A DNA stretch of 64,000 nucleotides from Acidimicrobiia bacterium (GTDB lineage: Bacteria > Actinomycetota > Acidimicrobiia > Spongiisociales > UBA5794): positions 1 through 64,000 of the forward strand of contig JALSQW010000021.1 in the NCBI GenBank assembly GCA_026985095.1, given 5' to 3'. The notes under the pieces were generated by a model. The model was given only the letters and a program-made list of their open reading frames with translations. It was not told where the DNA came from and did not search any database. Positions 55,265 to 64,000 of this stretch are shown here, piece by piece. Made by a program: the position numbers and the translations under genes. Position 1 is the stretch's first letter. The number at the start of each line of letters is the position of its first letter.

Positions 55265-56188
55265 TCAGGACCCGGAACCGCCGCTGCGGTCGGCGAACAC
55301 CTCGGCGATGGCGCCCAACGACCCGAGGACCGACGAGGTCTCCAACGGCAGGAAGATCTTCGTCGCCTGCCCGTCGGCGACCCCTTGGAGGGCCTCCAGG
55401 TACTTGATGGCGATGAGGTCCGGAGTCGGGTCGCCGGTGTGGATCGCGCCGAACACCCGCTCGATCGCTCGTGCCTCACCCTCGGCGACGGTCTCGCGCT
55501 GGAACCGCTCGGCGTCGGCCACCTCACGGATCGCCTCGGCCTGACCCTGCGCCTCGAGCACCCGGGCCTCCTTGACCCCCTCGGCCTTGAGGATGGCGGA
55601 CCGCTTCTCGCCTTCGGCCTCGGTGACGATGGCCCGCCGGTCCCGCTCGGCTTTCATCTGACGGTGCATCGCCGCGGTGACGTCGGCGGGCGGATCGATC
55701 CGCTGGATCTCGACACGGACGACCCGGGTCCCCCACACGTCGGTGGCCTCGTCGAGGATCTGACGCAGCTCGGCGTTGATCGTCTCGCGAGACGTGAGCG
55801 CGTCGTCCAGGTCCATGTCGCCGATGACGTTCCTCAGGTTCGTCTGGGCGAGCTTGGTGGCGGCGACGAGGAAGTTGGCCACGTTGTAGGCCAGCTTCAC
55901 CGGGTCGGTCGCCTGGTAGTAGACGACCGCATCCACCGTCACCACCACGTTGTCCTTGGTGATGACCTCCTGCGGGGGGACGTCGACGACCTGCTCTCGC
56001 ATGTCGACGCGTCGGAGCCGCTCGATGAACGGGATGATCATGTGGAACCCCGGGTCGAGCGTCCGGTAGTAGCGTCCGAAGCGCTCGACCAGACCCTTCT
56101 CGTGCTGTTGCACGATCTTGATGGCGAGGGCCACGTACACCACCAAGAGCACGATCAACATCAGTACGACGATCGCTGCTGCTTCCAC
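55265..56188 (-). CDS. SPFH/Band 7 (slipin-type) membrane protein
   Basis: A 307-residue stomatin/slipin family protein. An N-terminal helix ([20 protein letters not shown]) is followed by the SPFH domain [40 protein letters not shown] and [19 protein letters not shown], then the coiled-coil [20 protein letters not shown] and the Ala/Glu repeats. It probably oligomerises in membrane microdomains and is usually coupled to NfeD proteins, whose gene is 42 bp upstream. Confidence 0.93.
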   Translation of the reverse strand: MEAAAIVVLMLIVLLVVYVALAIKIVQQHEKGLVERFGRYYRTLDPGFHMIIPFIERLRRVDMREQVVDVPPQEVITKDNVVVTVDAVVYYQATDPVKLAYNVANFLVAATKLAQTNLRNVIGDMDLDDALTSRETINAELRQILDEATDVWGTRVVRVEIQRIDPPADVTAAMHRQMKAERDRRAIVTEAEGEKRSAILKAEGVKEARVLEAQGQAEAIREVADAERFQRETVAEGEARAIERVFGAIHTGDPTPDLIAIKYLEALQGVADGQATKIFLPLETSSVLGSLGAIAEVFADRSGGSGS

Positions 56189-56230
56189 GTTCGCTCCTTT
56201 GCTCCGCTTGCTTCCGTGATTCTCGGGTGC

Positions 56231-57013
56231 TCAGCCCGCCTGCGGCGGGACGGGCTCGACGACCAGACGCGTCCCGCGCACCTCGACCACGCGCACCTCC
56301 GCCCCGGCGGGGATCGTGATGGGCTGATCGGTCGTCGCTCGCCATTCCTCGGTCTCGACCCGCACGAGCCCGTTGGCGGTGAGGCGGTCGACCGGTTCGA
56401 TGACGACCGCGGTCGATCCGACATAGCGGTTGGCTCCGGCGTCGACCTGGGGATGGCTGTCCACCCGCTTGGCGAACCGCTGGAGGATGGACAGGAACAG
56501 CACCGACACGACGATGAACGTGATGAGCTGCAGGATCGGGTTGACGCCCAGGAAGGCGAGGATCGCCGCTGCGGCGGCGCCCACGGCGAAGGGGAGGAGG
56601 AAGAACCCGGCGGTCAGCATCTCGCCGATGGCGAGGATCACCGCCGCGGCGATCCAGATCCACTGCCAGCTGTTCAGGTCCACGGTGTCCTCCTTGGGGG
56701 CCAGGATCGCCAGGGCGGTGAAGCCCGCCACGACGAGGCCGATAGCCAGTACGGTCCTTCGAGCGTCGGGCGATGGTGGAGAGGGAGCCGGGCGGACGGC
56801 GACGGGTCCACGCTGGGTTCGCGCCCATTCCTCGGCGAAGGTCGCCAGATCCTCGCCGACCACGTCGTCGGGGGCCTTCCCTTCGGCGACGGCGTCGAGC
56901 AGGTGCGACCGCAGTTCCGCCGCCATCTCGTCGACGGCCGGGATGGGAACGCCGCTCGAGCGCCAGTAGCGGTCGCATTCTGCGACGATGCGATCGATCT
57001 CGACGTCAGGCAC
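56231..57013 (-). CDS. HAAS-like domain fused to NfeD
   Basis: A 260-residue membrane protein. Residues 1-75 (RYWRSSGVPIPAVDEMAAELRSHLLDA, then DLATFAEEWARTQ) look like a HAAS domain, commonly encoded beside PadR regulators. After a Pro-rich linker come one helix (VLAIGLVVAGFTALAIL) and the NfeD core: WIWIAAAVILAIGEMLTAGF, the LLPFAVGAAAAAILAFLG helices and the C-terminal OB-fold GSTAVVIEPVDRLTANGLVR. It starts at GTG 57013, overlapping padR by 8 bp. The fusion joins the PadR partner domain and the SPFH partner in one chain. Confidence 0.85.
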   Translation of the reverse strand: MPDVEIDRIVAECDRYWRSSGVPIPAVDEMAAELRSHLLDAVAEGKAPDDVVGEDLATFAEEWARTQRGPVAVRPAPSPPSPDARRTVLAIGLVVAGFTALAILAPKEDTVDLNSWQWIWIAAAVILAIGEMLTAGFFLLPFAVGAAAAAILAFLGVNPILQLITFIVVSVLFLSILQRFAKRVDSHPQVDAGANRYVGSTAVVIEPVDRLTANGLVRVETEEWRATTDQPITIPAGAEVRVVEVRGTRLVVEPVPPQAG

Positions 57014-57338
57014 GATCTCCCTCCAGGACCGTTCCGACTCCCTTCTGGAGACGGAACCACTCGCGTTTCCATTCTTCCAGGCGTTCCCGACCTTCGTCGG
57101 CGATGCGGTAGTACTTGCGGGGAGGGCCGGCGCCGTCGGTCTCGACGAAGTAGCCCTCGATGAGCCCCGCCTTCTGCATCCGGCTCAAGGTGGGGTAGAT
57201 CGAGCCTTCGCTGATGAGCTCGAGCCCGCGCGCCTCGAGCTTGTGGGCCATCTCGTAGCCATAGCTCGGTTCCTCGGCCACCAACGCCAGCAGGCACATG
57301 TCCAGTACGCCTTTCAAGAGCTGGGAGCTGTGGTCCAT
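57006..57338 (-). CDS. PadR family transcriptional regulator
   Basis: A 110-residue winged-helix repressor. LLKGVLDMCLLALVAEEPSYGYEM, then LISEGSIYPTLSRMQKAGLIEG and PPRKYYRIADEGRERLEEWK are PadR hallmarks; the dimer helix is the short C-terminal one of subfamily 2. ATG 57338 follows GAGGAGGG. A good promoter lies 70-100 bp upstream with a palindrome at the start of the transcript, so autoregulation is likely. It heads the padR-nfeD-SPFH operon. Confidence 0.93.
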   Translation of the reverse strand: MDHSSQLLKGVLDMCLLALVAEEPSYGYEMAHKLEARGLELISEGSIYPTLSRMQKAGLIEGYFVETDGAGPPRKYYRIADEGRERLEEWKREWFRLQKGVGTVLEGDRA

Positions 57339-57393
57339 CGACCCTCCTCGCTTCCTGTCGGGGGACCAGCTTCCGTCGTCCTCATCCCTGGCC

Positions 57394-57404
57394 ATACCAG
57401 GTAT
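57394..57404. promoter_or_regulatory. Operator candidate for PadR
   Basis: ATACCAGGTAT is a perfect 11-bp palindrome just after the predicted transcription start. Two direct TATCATG copies (57402-57408 and 57419-57425) flank the -10 box. All lie in a local AT-rich patch. Confidence 0.5.
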
Positions 57405-57414
57405 CATGGATAGA

Positions 57415-57443
57415 AAGATATCATGCGACACAAGACATGTCAA
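57415..57443 (-). promoter_or_regulatory. Sigma-70-type promoter of the padR operon
   Basis: On the minus strand -35 TTGACA (57438-57443), a 17-bp spacer and -10 TATCTT (57415-57420). The match to consensus and spacing are good, and the transcript would start near 57408. Confidence 0.7.
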
Positions 57444-57459
57444 GGCACCGTCGGATCGA

Positions 57460-58350
57460 TCACCCGCAGGTCGGCCGCCAGGCACCCTCGCCGTAGACGC
57501 GGGTCAACAGCCGATACAACCCCGGGTCGTAGGAGCGCAGCTCGGCGCGCGTGTCGACGTGGTTGTGGATCTCGTCGGGCGGGTCGGCCTCGTTGTTGGC
57601 GTCGAAGAACGACTCGGTTCCCTCCGCCCAGTACTGGTCGGAGTTCACCTCCGCCACGGTGTTCTGCCACAGGCCCGACGCGATCGCCCGTGCATACGCC
57701 CGCTCGATGTCCGCGTCGGTCTCCTCGTCGACGACGGCGAGCCCGAACCGCCGGATCGTGCGAGAGAAGTCCCGAACCATCATGTCCTCACCGGCGAAAC
57801 GATCCGCCTCGAGGCACAGCAGGTTCTCCTCGGCCGCAACCGCCGTCGGGATGAGGTCGGTCCCGGGGAACGACCGGCCGAGGCGACGCCAGTCGGTGCC
57901 CGGGTACACGGTGTACAGGTCGACGAACTCGGGGAGGTCGGTGATGACCTGGTCGGCCCCGACGATGGCCAGCTCGATCGATCCCGCCACCGCACCGGCC
58001 ACCTCGGGCCGACCGACCAGCAGGTGGTAGACCCGGTCCGAGGCGGCGGTCAACGCCGCCGGATCGACCGAACCCGCGGCCTTGATGTGCACGCCCAACA
58101 CGGTGCACCCCTGCGCGTAGAAGCCGTCGCCGTCGAGGGGCTCGACCACACAGTCGTTCGGCGGGAGTGTCGTGGTGGTGGTGGTGGTCGTGGTCGTGCT
58201 CGTGGTCGTCGTGGGTGGCGGCGTCGTGGAGGTCGTCGGCGGTTCGGTCGTCGTCACCGTAGCTGTCGTCGTCACGTCGGAATCGACCGACGTGCACGCG
58301 GCGATCCCCACCGCCGCCGCGACGAGCCCGATCGTGAACCACCTTCGCAC
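57460..58350 (-). CDS. Lipoprotein with Thr-rich linker and zincin-like domain lacking HExxH
   Basis: A 296-residue predicted lipoprotein from GTG 58350 (FTIGLVAAAVGIAAC, lipobox). A Thr-rich linker (TTTTTTTTTT-type) precedes a domain of about 220 residues. Parts such as ENLLCLEADRFAGEDMM, SDQYWAEGTESFFDANNEAD and HNHVDTRAELRSYDPGLYRL match my recollection of a secreted peptidase-like family. In that family a HEFAH-type zinc motif follows the G-E-x-x segment; here the same place reads VRDFSRTIRRFGL, so metal ligands are missing. This suggests a non-catalytic relative. The alignment is from memory. Confidence 0.65.
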   Translation of the reverse strand: MRRWFTIGLVAAAVGIAACTSVDSDVTTTATVTTTEPPTTSTTPPPTTTTSTTTTTTTTTTLPPNDCVVEPLDGDGFYAQGCTVLGVHIKAAGSVDPAALTAASDRVYHLLVGRPEVAGAVAGSIELAIVGADQVITDLPEFVDLYTVYPGTDWRRLGRSFPGTDLIPTAVAAEENLLCLEADRFAGEDMMVRDFSRTIRRFGLAVVDEETDADIERAYARAIASGLWQNTVAEVNSDQYWAEGTESFFDANNEADPPDEIHNHVDTRAELRSYDPGLYRLLTRVYGEGAWRPTCG

Positions 58351-58467
58351 GGACCCGGAGGATACGCCGATCCACCGGTGCCCGAGCGGACCGATGGTCG
58401 CATCTGGCGGATCGGCCGCCTGTGCGGTAGGTTGCGTTGCCTCACGACGAGACCGGAGGTCGGGAGG

Positions 58468-59724
58468 ATGAGGGCCGGGAAGGAACGGACCCGCCACGAA
58501 CGGGTGATGGAGCTCACCGCGCGTCGCATCGGCAGGGGTCAACGCACCGGGATCATGCGGGTCGACCTCGAAGATGAGCGCCTCGACGACGCCACCATCA
58601 CGATGGGAGGCAAGCGAGTCGTCGACTTCGCGTCGTGCTCCTATCTCGGTCTCAACCGCGACCCGCGTCTCGTCGATGCCGCCATCGATGGGATCCACCG
58701 TTTCGGTGTCAGCCACTCCTCGTCCACCGCATACACCTCATTACCGCTGTACAAGGAGCTCCGGGAAGGACTCCGAGAGATGATGGGTGTCCCGGTGGGG
58801 GTCGCCGCCTCCACCACCCTGGGCCACCTGTCGGCCCTGCCGGTGCTCATCGGACCCGAGGACGTGGCCATCGTCGACGCCCAGGCGCACGCATCGGTCC
58901 ACCTCGCCCTGCAGGTCGTCCGGGCGAGCGGAACCGAGATCGTGACGGTACCTCACAACGACATGGACACCCTCGTCGAGGTCATCGAAGCTCATCACGA
59001 TGTCAGCGGGAGGGTGTGGTACCTCGCCGATGGCGTCTACTCGATGTTCGGCGACACTGCTCCCGTGGAAGACATCGTCGCACTCCTCGATCGCTACGGG
59101 GACCTCCACGTCTACTTCGACGACGCCCACGGGTTCGGCTGGTCCGGGGTCGCCGGCCGCGGCGTCGTGCTCGAACGCGTCGAATGGCACCCTCGGATGG
59201 TGGTGGTCGCCGGTCTGTCCAAGTCGTTCGGGGCCGCCGGCGGTGTCATCGCCACCCCAGATCCCGAACGGATGCAACAGATCGTCCTGTGCGGAGGGAC
59301 CTTCACCTTCTCGGGGCCGATCCAGACCGCGGAGCTCGCTGCCGGGGTCGCCTCGGCGAGGATCCACCTGTCGGACGAGCATCGGCGTTTGCGGGAAGAG
59401 TTCGGGCGGCGCATCGACCTGGTCCGCGACTCCATGATCGAGCACCAGTTGCCGGTGTTGTCCCTCGAGCGGACCCCGATCTGGTTCCTCAGGATCGGCA
59501 CGCCGGATCGGGTCGTCGAGCTCGTGCACCGCCTGCTCGATGAGGGGTTCTACGTCAACCCGGCCTCCTTCCCCGCCGTTCCCATGGGCCTCGCCGGGAT
59601 CCGGTTCACCCAGACGATGCACAACGACGAGGGACAGATCGTCGCCCTCATGGAAGCACTCGGGAGGCATGTCCCCGAGCTCGTCGTCGACGACGCCACC
59701 ACCATCGATCTGACGAACGTGTAA
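58468..59724 (+). CDS. Alpha-oxoamine synthase family PLP enzyme
   Basis: A 418-residue aminotransferase-fold enzyme related to serine palmitoyltransferase, 8-amino-7-oxononanoate synthase and 2-amino-3-ketobutyrate ligase. VVDFASCSYLGLNRDPRLVDA opens the fold, HVYFDDAHGFGWSGVAGRG holds the PLP Asp/His, and VVVAGLSKSFGAAGGVIATP has the Schiff-base Lys. GSGT-like acceptor residues are replaced by SHSSSTAYTSLPLYKELRE. The acyl-CoA and amino acid substrates are unknown. ATG 58468 has GGAGGTC upstream. No acyl carrier or biotin genes are adjacent. Confidence 0.85.
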   Translation: MRAGKERTRHERVMELTARRIGRGQRTGIMRVDLEDERLDDATITMGGKRVVDFASCSYLGLNRDPRLVDAAIDGIHRFGVSHSSSTAYTSLPLYKELREGLREMMGVPVGVAASTTLGHLSALPVLIGPEDVAIVDAQAHASVHLALQVVRASGTEIVTVPHNDMDTLVEVIEAHHDVSGRVWYLADGVYSMFGDTAPVEDIVALLDRYGDLHVYFDDAHGFGWSGVAGRGVVLERVEWHPRMVVVAGLSKSFGAAGGVIATPDPERMQQIVLCGGTFTFSGPIQTAELAAGVASARIHLSDEHRRLREEFGRRIDLVRDSMIEHQLPVLSLERTPIWFLRIGTPDRVVELVHRLLDEGFYVNPASFPAVPMGLAGIRFTQTMHNDEGQIVALMEALGRHVPELVVDDATTIDLTNV

Positions 59725-59780
59725 CCGCGTCTGCGCAGGCGAATCCGCTTCACATCTGGCCTTCCGGTTCCGATACCAAC

Positions 59781-61517
59781 GTGATGGAGCCGCTCCCCGA
59801 CCGCGCCGCCGAGCCTTTCGGCTTCCGAGACGTCGCGATCCCCGCGTGGGTGTGGCTCTCGGTCGGCTTCATCGTGGTCGCCACGCTCGGGGCCACGGTG
59901 ATCCCGGACGCCGAGGTCGGCTCGCTGCTGGGCAACCTCGGTGTCATGACCGGTTTCACCTCCGCAGGAGTGCTGTTCGTCAGGAGGTCGAGAACCCTTC
60001 CACGAGGGGAGCGGTTGGCATGGACCGCTGTCGGCGTCGGGTTCTTCGTCGGCATCTCCGGAGCCGCCGTGATCCTCGTTCAGATCGCGGTCACCGGCGA
60101 AGCCGCCGCGTTCGGTCCGGCCGACGTGTTCTTCTTCGTCGGGTACCTCATCGCCCTATCCGGATTCGCGTCACTCCCCCACGCGGCCGGCGGCCGATGG
60201 CATCGAACCCGCGTCGCCCTCGACGCGCTCGTCGGGGCGGTCTCCCTCGGCACGCTCGCGTGGATCGTGGTCCTGGCGCCGATCGCTCCGCGCCTGGCCA
60301 GCGCCCCGGTGTGGGAGCGGATCGTGGGGTCGCTCTTCCCGTTCCTCGACGTCGCCGTCTTCGTGGCGCTCATGATCGTCATCGTCCGCCGCTCCAGCTA
60401 CCGTTTCGACCTCCGCGTGACGCTGTTCGGCATCGGCATCGCCTTCCAGGTGGTCGCCGACATCCTCTACCTCCGCTCCGGCGTCGGCCGGACCTTCGCC
60501 GAGGCCCAACCCGTGTTCCCGCTGTACGGGATCGCCACCATCTGCTACATCGTCACCGCGCTGATCGTGGGACGGACCCCGCCGCCCCGGGAGTACGCCA
60601 ACCGGAAGACGCCGTTGTGGGCCATGGTCCTGCCTTACACCGCGGCAGCGGCGATGGCGCTGTTCCTCCTCGCCAGCGTCGTCACCTCCGACCTGTCGGT
60701 CAACGATCGCCTCCTCGTCGTCGCCACGCTCGTCGTGGTCGCCCTCGTCATCACCCGCCAGGCCGTCGCCATCCGGGAGAACCGGATGCTCCTCGACGAT
60801 CAGCGGTCCGTGCTCGTCAGCTCGATCTCCCACGAGTTGCGTACGCCGCTGACCTCTCTCGTCGGTTTCCTCGACCTGCTCAACCACGCCACGTCCTTCG
60901 ATGCCGCCGAACGCGAGGAGATGCTGGGGATCGTCTACGACCAGGCCACCTACATGGCCCGCATCGTGTCCGACCTCGTGATGCTGTCGCGCGGCGACCT
61001 CGGCGAGCTGTCGCTCCACGTGCGCCGGGTCGATGCCGGCCGGCTCGTCGACGCGGCCATCGTTGCGTCGGGGATCCCGAGGGAACACCTCACGATCGAG
61101 CTCGACGACGGCATCGAGATCTACGTCGATCCGGACCGTCTCGAGCAGGCGCTGGTGAACCTGCTCACGAACGCCGAGAGGTACGGGGGAGCTCACCGTC
61201 TGATCAGGTTCGTGGCCGCCGGCGGTGGGGACCTGGTCATCGAGGTGCACGACGACGGCCCGGGCGTCCCCCGCCAACACGAGATCGTCGTCTGGGATCG
61301 TTTCGAGCGCGGCCCCAACCGCTACAACGCCGCAATCCCGGGATCGGGCATCGGGCTCGCCATCGTCAAAGCCGTGGCCACGGCCCACGGTGGCACGGCC
61401 GGCTACCGGGTGTCGGAGGTCCTCGGCGGCGCGTGTTTCAGCCTCGTCCTCCCCGGCAGGATCGCACGCGTCGGCGCCGACCAGATCCGACCGGACGAGA
61501 CCGCCCGATCCGCCTGA
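59781..61517 (+). CDS. Orphan membrane histidine kinase
   Basis: A 578-residue kinase with an N-terminal membrane domain of about eight to ten helices (IPAWVWLSVGFIVVATLGATV through LLASVVTSDLSVNDRLLVVA). The HisKA box is VSSISHELRTPLTSLVGFLD, and the ATPase domain has NLLTNAERYGG, DDGPGVPRQHE and GSGIGLAIVKAVATAHGG. No response regulator is adjacent. The polytopic sensor resembles MASE/7TM-type input regions but I cannot assign it. GTG 59781 or ATG 59784 starts the protein. Confidence 0.88.
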   Translation: MMEPLPDRAAEPFGFRDVAIPAWVWLSVGFIVVATLGATVIPDAEVGSLLGNLGVMTGFTSAGVLFVRRSRTLPRGERLAWTAVGVGFFVGISGAAVILVQIAVTGEAAAFGPADVFFFVGYLIALSGFASLPHAAGGRWHRTRVALDALVGAVSLGTLAWIVVLAPIAPRLASAPVWERIVGSLFPFLDVAVFVALMIVIVRRSSYRFDLRVTLFGIGIAFQVVADILYLRSGVGRTFAEAQPVFPLYGIATICYIVTALIVGRTPPPREYANRKTPLWAMVLPYTAAAAMALFLLASVVTSDLSVNDRLLVVATLVVVALVITRQAVAIRENRMLLDDQRSVLVSSISHELRTPLTSLVGFLDLLNHATSFDAAEREEMLGIVYDQATYMARIVSDLVMLSRGDLGELSLHVRRVDAGRLVDAAIVASGIPREHLTIELDDGIEIYVDPDRLEQALVNLLTNAERYGGAHRLIRFVAAGGGDLVIEVHDDGPGVPRQHEIVVWDRFERGPNRYNAAIPGSGIGLAIVKAVATAHGGTAGYRVSEVLGGACFSLVLPGRIARVGADQIRPDETARSA

Positions 61518-61560
61518 ACGGGCTCGGGCCACGCGCGTCGAGCCGGTCCCGACGCGGCGA

Positions 61561-61582
61561 AGGGGGCGGCAACCCGCCCCCT
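61561..61582. terminator. Bidirectional hairpin terminator
   Basis: AGGGGGCGG and CCGCCCCCT form a 9-bp perfect stem around CAAC between the kinase stop and the convergent clpB stop. Confidence 0.7.
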
Positions 61583-61595
61583 CCCCGTCGACGCG

Positions 61596-64000
61596 TCAGG
61601 TCCTCTTGACGAACGCGAGGTGATCGCCGTCCACGACGACCTCGATGGTGTCGCCCTCACGGAACTCGCCGTCGAGGACCTTGAGCGCCAGGGAGTCGGC
61701 GATCGCCGTCTGCAGGAGTCGCTTCAACGGCCTGGCCCCGAAGGACGGGTCGTACCCGCGTTCGGCCAGCCAGTCGGCGGCCTCGGGACTCAGAACCACG
61801 TCGATCCGGCGAGCGAGGAGCCGCGTGCGCAGGCTCTCGAACTGGATCTCGACGATCCTGCGCAGATCCTCCCTCGACAAGCGGTGGAAGACGATGACGT
61901 CGTCGATCCGGTTGAGGAACTCGGGCCGGAAATGCGACCGCACGACGCCCATCACCCGTTCGGCGACGGTCTCCTCCGGGAGCTCCGGATCGATGAACTC
62001 CGAACCGAGGTTCGACGTCATGATCAGGACCGTGTTCGTGAAGTCCACCGTCCGGCCCTGACCGTCGGTGAGCCGGCCGTCGTCGAGGAGCTGGAGCAGC
62101 ACGTTGAACACCTCGGGGTGGGCCTTCTCGACCTCGTCGAGGAGGACCACCGAGTAGGGACGGCGCCGGACGGCCTCGGTGAGCTGGCCGCCCTCTTCGT
62201 AGCCGACGTACCCGGGGGGAGCGCCGATGAGGCGGCTCACCGAGTGCTTCTCCATGTACTCGGACATGTCGATGCGGACCATCGCCCGTTCGTCGTCGAA
62301 CAGGAACTCGGCCAGCGCCCGTGCCAGCTCGGTCTTGCCGACCCCGGTCGGCCCGAGGAACAGGAACGATCCGATCGGACGGTTCGGGTCGGACAGGCCC
62401 GCCCGGGACCGGCGGATGGCGTTCGCCACCGAGCGGACCGCGGCGTCCTGGCCGACCACTCGCTGGTGGAGGTACTCCTCGAGGTGGATGAGCTTCTCGA
62501 CCTCTCCCTCCATCAGCTTCGAGACGGGGATGCCCGTCCACCGGCTGACGACCTCGGCGATGTCCTCCTGATCGACCTCCTCCTTCAGGAGCACCATCTC
62601 GCCGTGAAGTTCCTCGAGCCTGGCCTGGGCCTCCTCGAGCGCTCTCTGCAACTCGGGCAGGCGGCCGTATCGGAGCTCGGCGGCGAGCTGAAGGTCCCCG
62701 GCGCGCTCGGCCCGTTCGGCCTTCTCCTTCGTGTCCTCCATCTCCTGCTTCAGCGCCCGGATCCGGTCGATGGCGTCCTTCTCGAGCTGCCAGTGGGCCG
62801 TCAGGCGGTCGAGTTCGGACTGCAGCTCGGCGAGTTCCTCCTCGATCGCCGCCAGGCGCTCTTTGGAGACCTCGTCGGTCTCCTTCGCCAGCGCCTGCTT
62901 CTCGATCTCGAGTTGGCGGCGGCGCCGCTCCAGTTCGTCGATCTCGTCGGGCATCGAGTCGATCTCGATGCGGAGACGGGATGCGGCCTCGTCGATCAGG
63001 TCGATGGCCTTGTCCGGCAGGAAGCGGCCGGTGATGTAGCGGTCCGACAGCACCGCGGCGGCGACGATCGCCGAATCCGTGATGCGGACCCCATGGTGGA
63101 CCTCGTACTTCTCCTTCAAGCCGCGCAGGATCCCGATCGTGTCCTCGACCGACGGAGGTTCGACGAACACCGGCGCGAACCGACGTTCCAGCGCGGCGTC
63201 CTTCTCGATGTACTTGCGGTACTCGTCGAGGGTCGTGGCGCCGATCATGCGCAGCTCGCCGCGGGCGAGCATCGGCTTGAGCATGTTCGATGCGTCCATC
63301 GAACCTTCGGCGGCGCCGGCACCGACGATGGTGTGCATCTCGTCGATGAACGTGATGATCCGACCCTCGGATTCCTTGATCTCGTTGAGGACGGCCTGCA
63401 AGCGCTCCTCGAACTCGCCGCGGTACTTGGCGCCGGCGACGAGCGACCCCATGTCGAGGGCCACCAGGCGCTTGTTCTTGAGTCCCTCGGGGACGTCGCC
63501 GTCGACGATCCGCTGGGCGAGCCCTTCCACGATGGCGGTCTTGCCGACCCCGGGCTCTCCGATGAGGACCGGGTTGTTCTTGGTCCTGCGGGACAGCACC
63601 TGGATGACCCGGCGGATCTCCTCGTCCCGGCCGATCACGGGATCGAGCTTGCCTTCACGGGCGAGCTCGGTCAGGTCGCGGCCGAACTTCTCGAGGGGCG
63701 CATAGGTCTCCTCGGGGTTCTGGGAGGTCACCTTCTGCGAGCCCCGCACGTCCTTGAGGACACCCAAGATGGCGTCCTTGGTGAGCCCGGCGGAACGCAT
63801 GATCTCGCCGACCTTGTCGTCGGAGGCAGCCAGGGCGGTGAGGATGTGCTCGATCGACACGTAGGAGTCGCCGAGGGCGGCGCGTTCCTTGTCGGCCGCC
63901 TCCAGCACGCTCATGGTCCCCGGCGAGAAGTTCGTCTCGACGCCGCCGTAGACCTTGGGGAGCTGGTCGAGGAGCTCCTCGACGGGGTTCCTCACCGCGG
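61596..64000 (-). CDS. clpB: Chaperone ClpB (N-terminus outside window)
   Basis: About 801 codons of a Hsp104/ClpB disaggregase; the frame continues past the window edge, so the track's start at 63995 is not real. The rest of the N domain ([24 protein letters not shown]) is followed by AAA1 with Walker [16 protein letters not shown] and Walker [17 protein letters not shown]. The long coiled-coil M domain ([20 protein letters not shown]) is present. AAA2 has [35 protein letters not shown] and [12 protein letters not shown]. The M domain separates it from ClpC/ClpA. It works with DnaK to rescue aggregated proteins. Confidence 0.95.
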   Translation of the reverse strand, partial: AVRNPVEELLDQLPKVYGGVETNFSPGTMSVLEAADKERAALGDSYVSIEHILTALAASDDKVGEIMRSAGLTKDAILGVLKDVRGSQKVTSQNPEETYAPLEKFGRDLTELAREGKLDPVIGRDEEIRRVIQVLSRRTKNNPVLIGEPGVGKTAIVEGLAQRIVDGDVPEGLKNKRLVALDMGSLVAGAKYRGEFEERLQAVLNEIKESEGRIITFIDEMHTIVGAGAAEGSMDASNMLKPMLARGELRMIGATTLDEYRKYIEKDAALERRFAPVFVEPPSVEDTIGILRGLKEKYEVHHGVRITDSAIVAAAVLSDRYITGRFLPDKAIDLIDEAASRLRIEIDSMPDEIDELERRRRQLEIEKQALAKETDEVSKERLAAIEEELAELQSELDRLTAHWQLEKDAIDRIRALKQEMEDTKEKAERAERAGDLQLAAELRYGRLPELQRALEEAQARLEELHGEMVLLKEEVDQEDIAEVVSRWTGIPVSKLMEGEVEKLIHLEEYLHQRVVGQDAAVRSVANAIRRSRAGLSDPNRPIGSFLFLGPTGVGKTELARALAEFLFDDERAMVRIDMSEYMEKHSVSRLIGAPPGYVGYEEGGQLTEAVRRRPYSVVLLDEVEKAHPEVFNVLLQLLDDGRLTDGQGRTVDFTNTVLIMTSNLGSEFIDPELPEETVAERVMGVVRSHFRPEFLNRIDDVIVFHRLSREDLRRIVEIQFESLRTRLLARRIDVVLSPEAADWLAERGYDPSFGARPLKRLLQTAIADSLALKVLDGEFREGDTIEVVVDGDHLAFVKRT

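Noticed and set aside
58172-58471. Val-rich plus-strand ORF
   Set aside because: It is the antisense of the Thr-rich linker in the lipoprotein at 57460-58350.

Overview
The window is about 64 kb of very GC-rich, gene-dense chromosomal DNA. Many start and stop codons overlap by 4 bp, and the secreted proteins carry long Thr/Ser-rich linkers. These linkers, the small-type PurL with separate PurS and PurQ, a group II truncated haemoglobin, an MT0933-like small protein and the general GC/codon style suggest an actinomycete (Actinomycetota), possibly Acidimicrobiia. That placement is inference. No rRNA, tRNA, CRISPR, integrase, transposase or phage structural gene was recognised.

Layout. 0-9 kb: the tail of an unidentified gene, an array of 37-bp repeats, a propionyl-CoA synthetase, a three-gene cassette of secreted/membrane orphans bracketed by a 59-bp direct repeat, and a response regulator/histidine kinase/DUF1800/DUF1501 gene line. 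9.1 kb: a short SelW-like gene with an in-frame TGA in a CxxU motif, followed by a hairpin with a GU apical loop. I read it as a selenoprotein that the ORF track truncates. 9.4-21 kb: amidohydrolase, inositol monophosphatase, an Lnt homologue lacking the catalytic Cys, a small Cys-rich protein, carbamate kinase, a class III aminotransferase, sucrose phosphorylase, a dienoyl-CoA isomerase-like hydratase, MobA, and small envelope proteins.

21-44 kb is dominated by de novo purine synthesis in three minus-strand blocks: purF-purM; purC-purS-purQ-purL; purA-purD-purE-purB. purN, purK and purH are not in the window. Between the blocks lie an acyl-CoA dehydrogenase, a rhomboid protease, a YihY-type protein, a ClC channel, a globin, a GDSL hydrolase, a beta-propeller lipoprotein, a GNAT protein, a rhodanese, a DUF1684 protein and an MBL-fold protein. 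44-50 kb: YjbQ and a complete Aap-type polar amino acid ABC transporter with unusually long permeases. 50-64 kb: VOC protein, M20 amidohydrolase, Lgt, a second small-secreted/Cys-motif gene pair resembling the one at 2.5-4.3 kb, MscL, a PadR/NfeD/SPFH operon with a readable promoter and operator, a probable pseudo-peptidase, an alpha-oxoamine synthase, an orphan histidine kinase, and the C-terminal part of ClpB.

The most unusual items are the SelW-like selenoprotein with its SECIS-like hairpin, the 59-bp-flanked cassette and its partial paralogous locus at 53-54 kb, the Ser-for-Cys Lnt, and the dispersed AACCC-GGGTT intergenic repeats. Everything here is read by eye; no database search was run.
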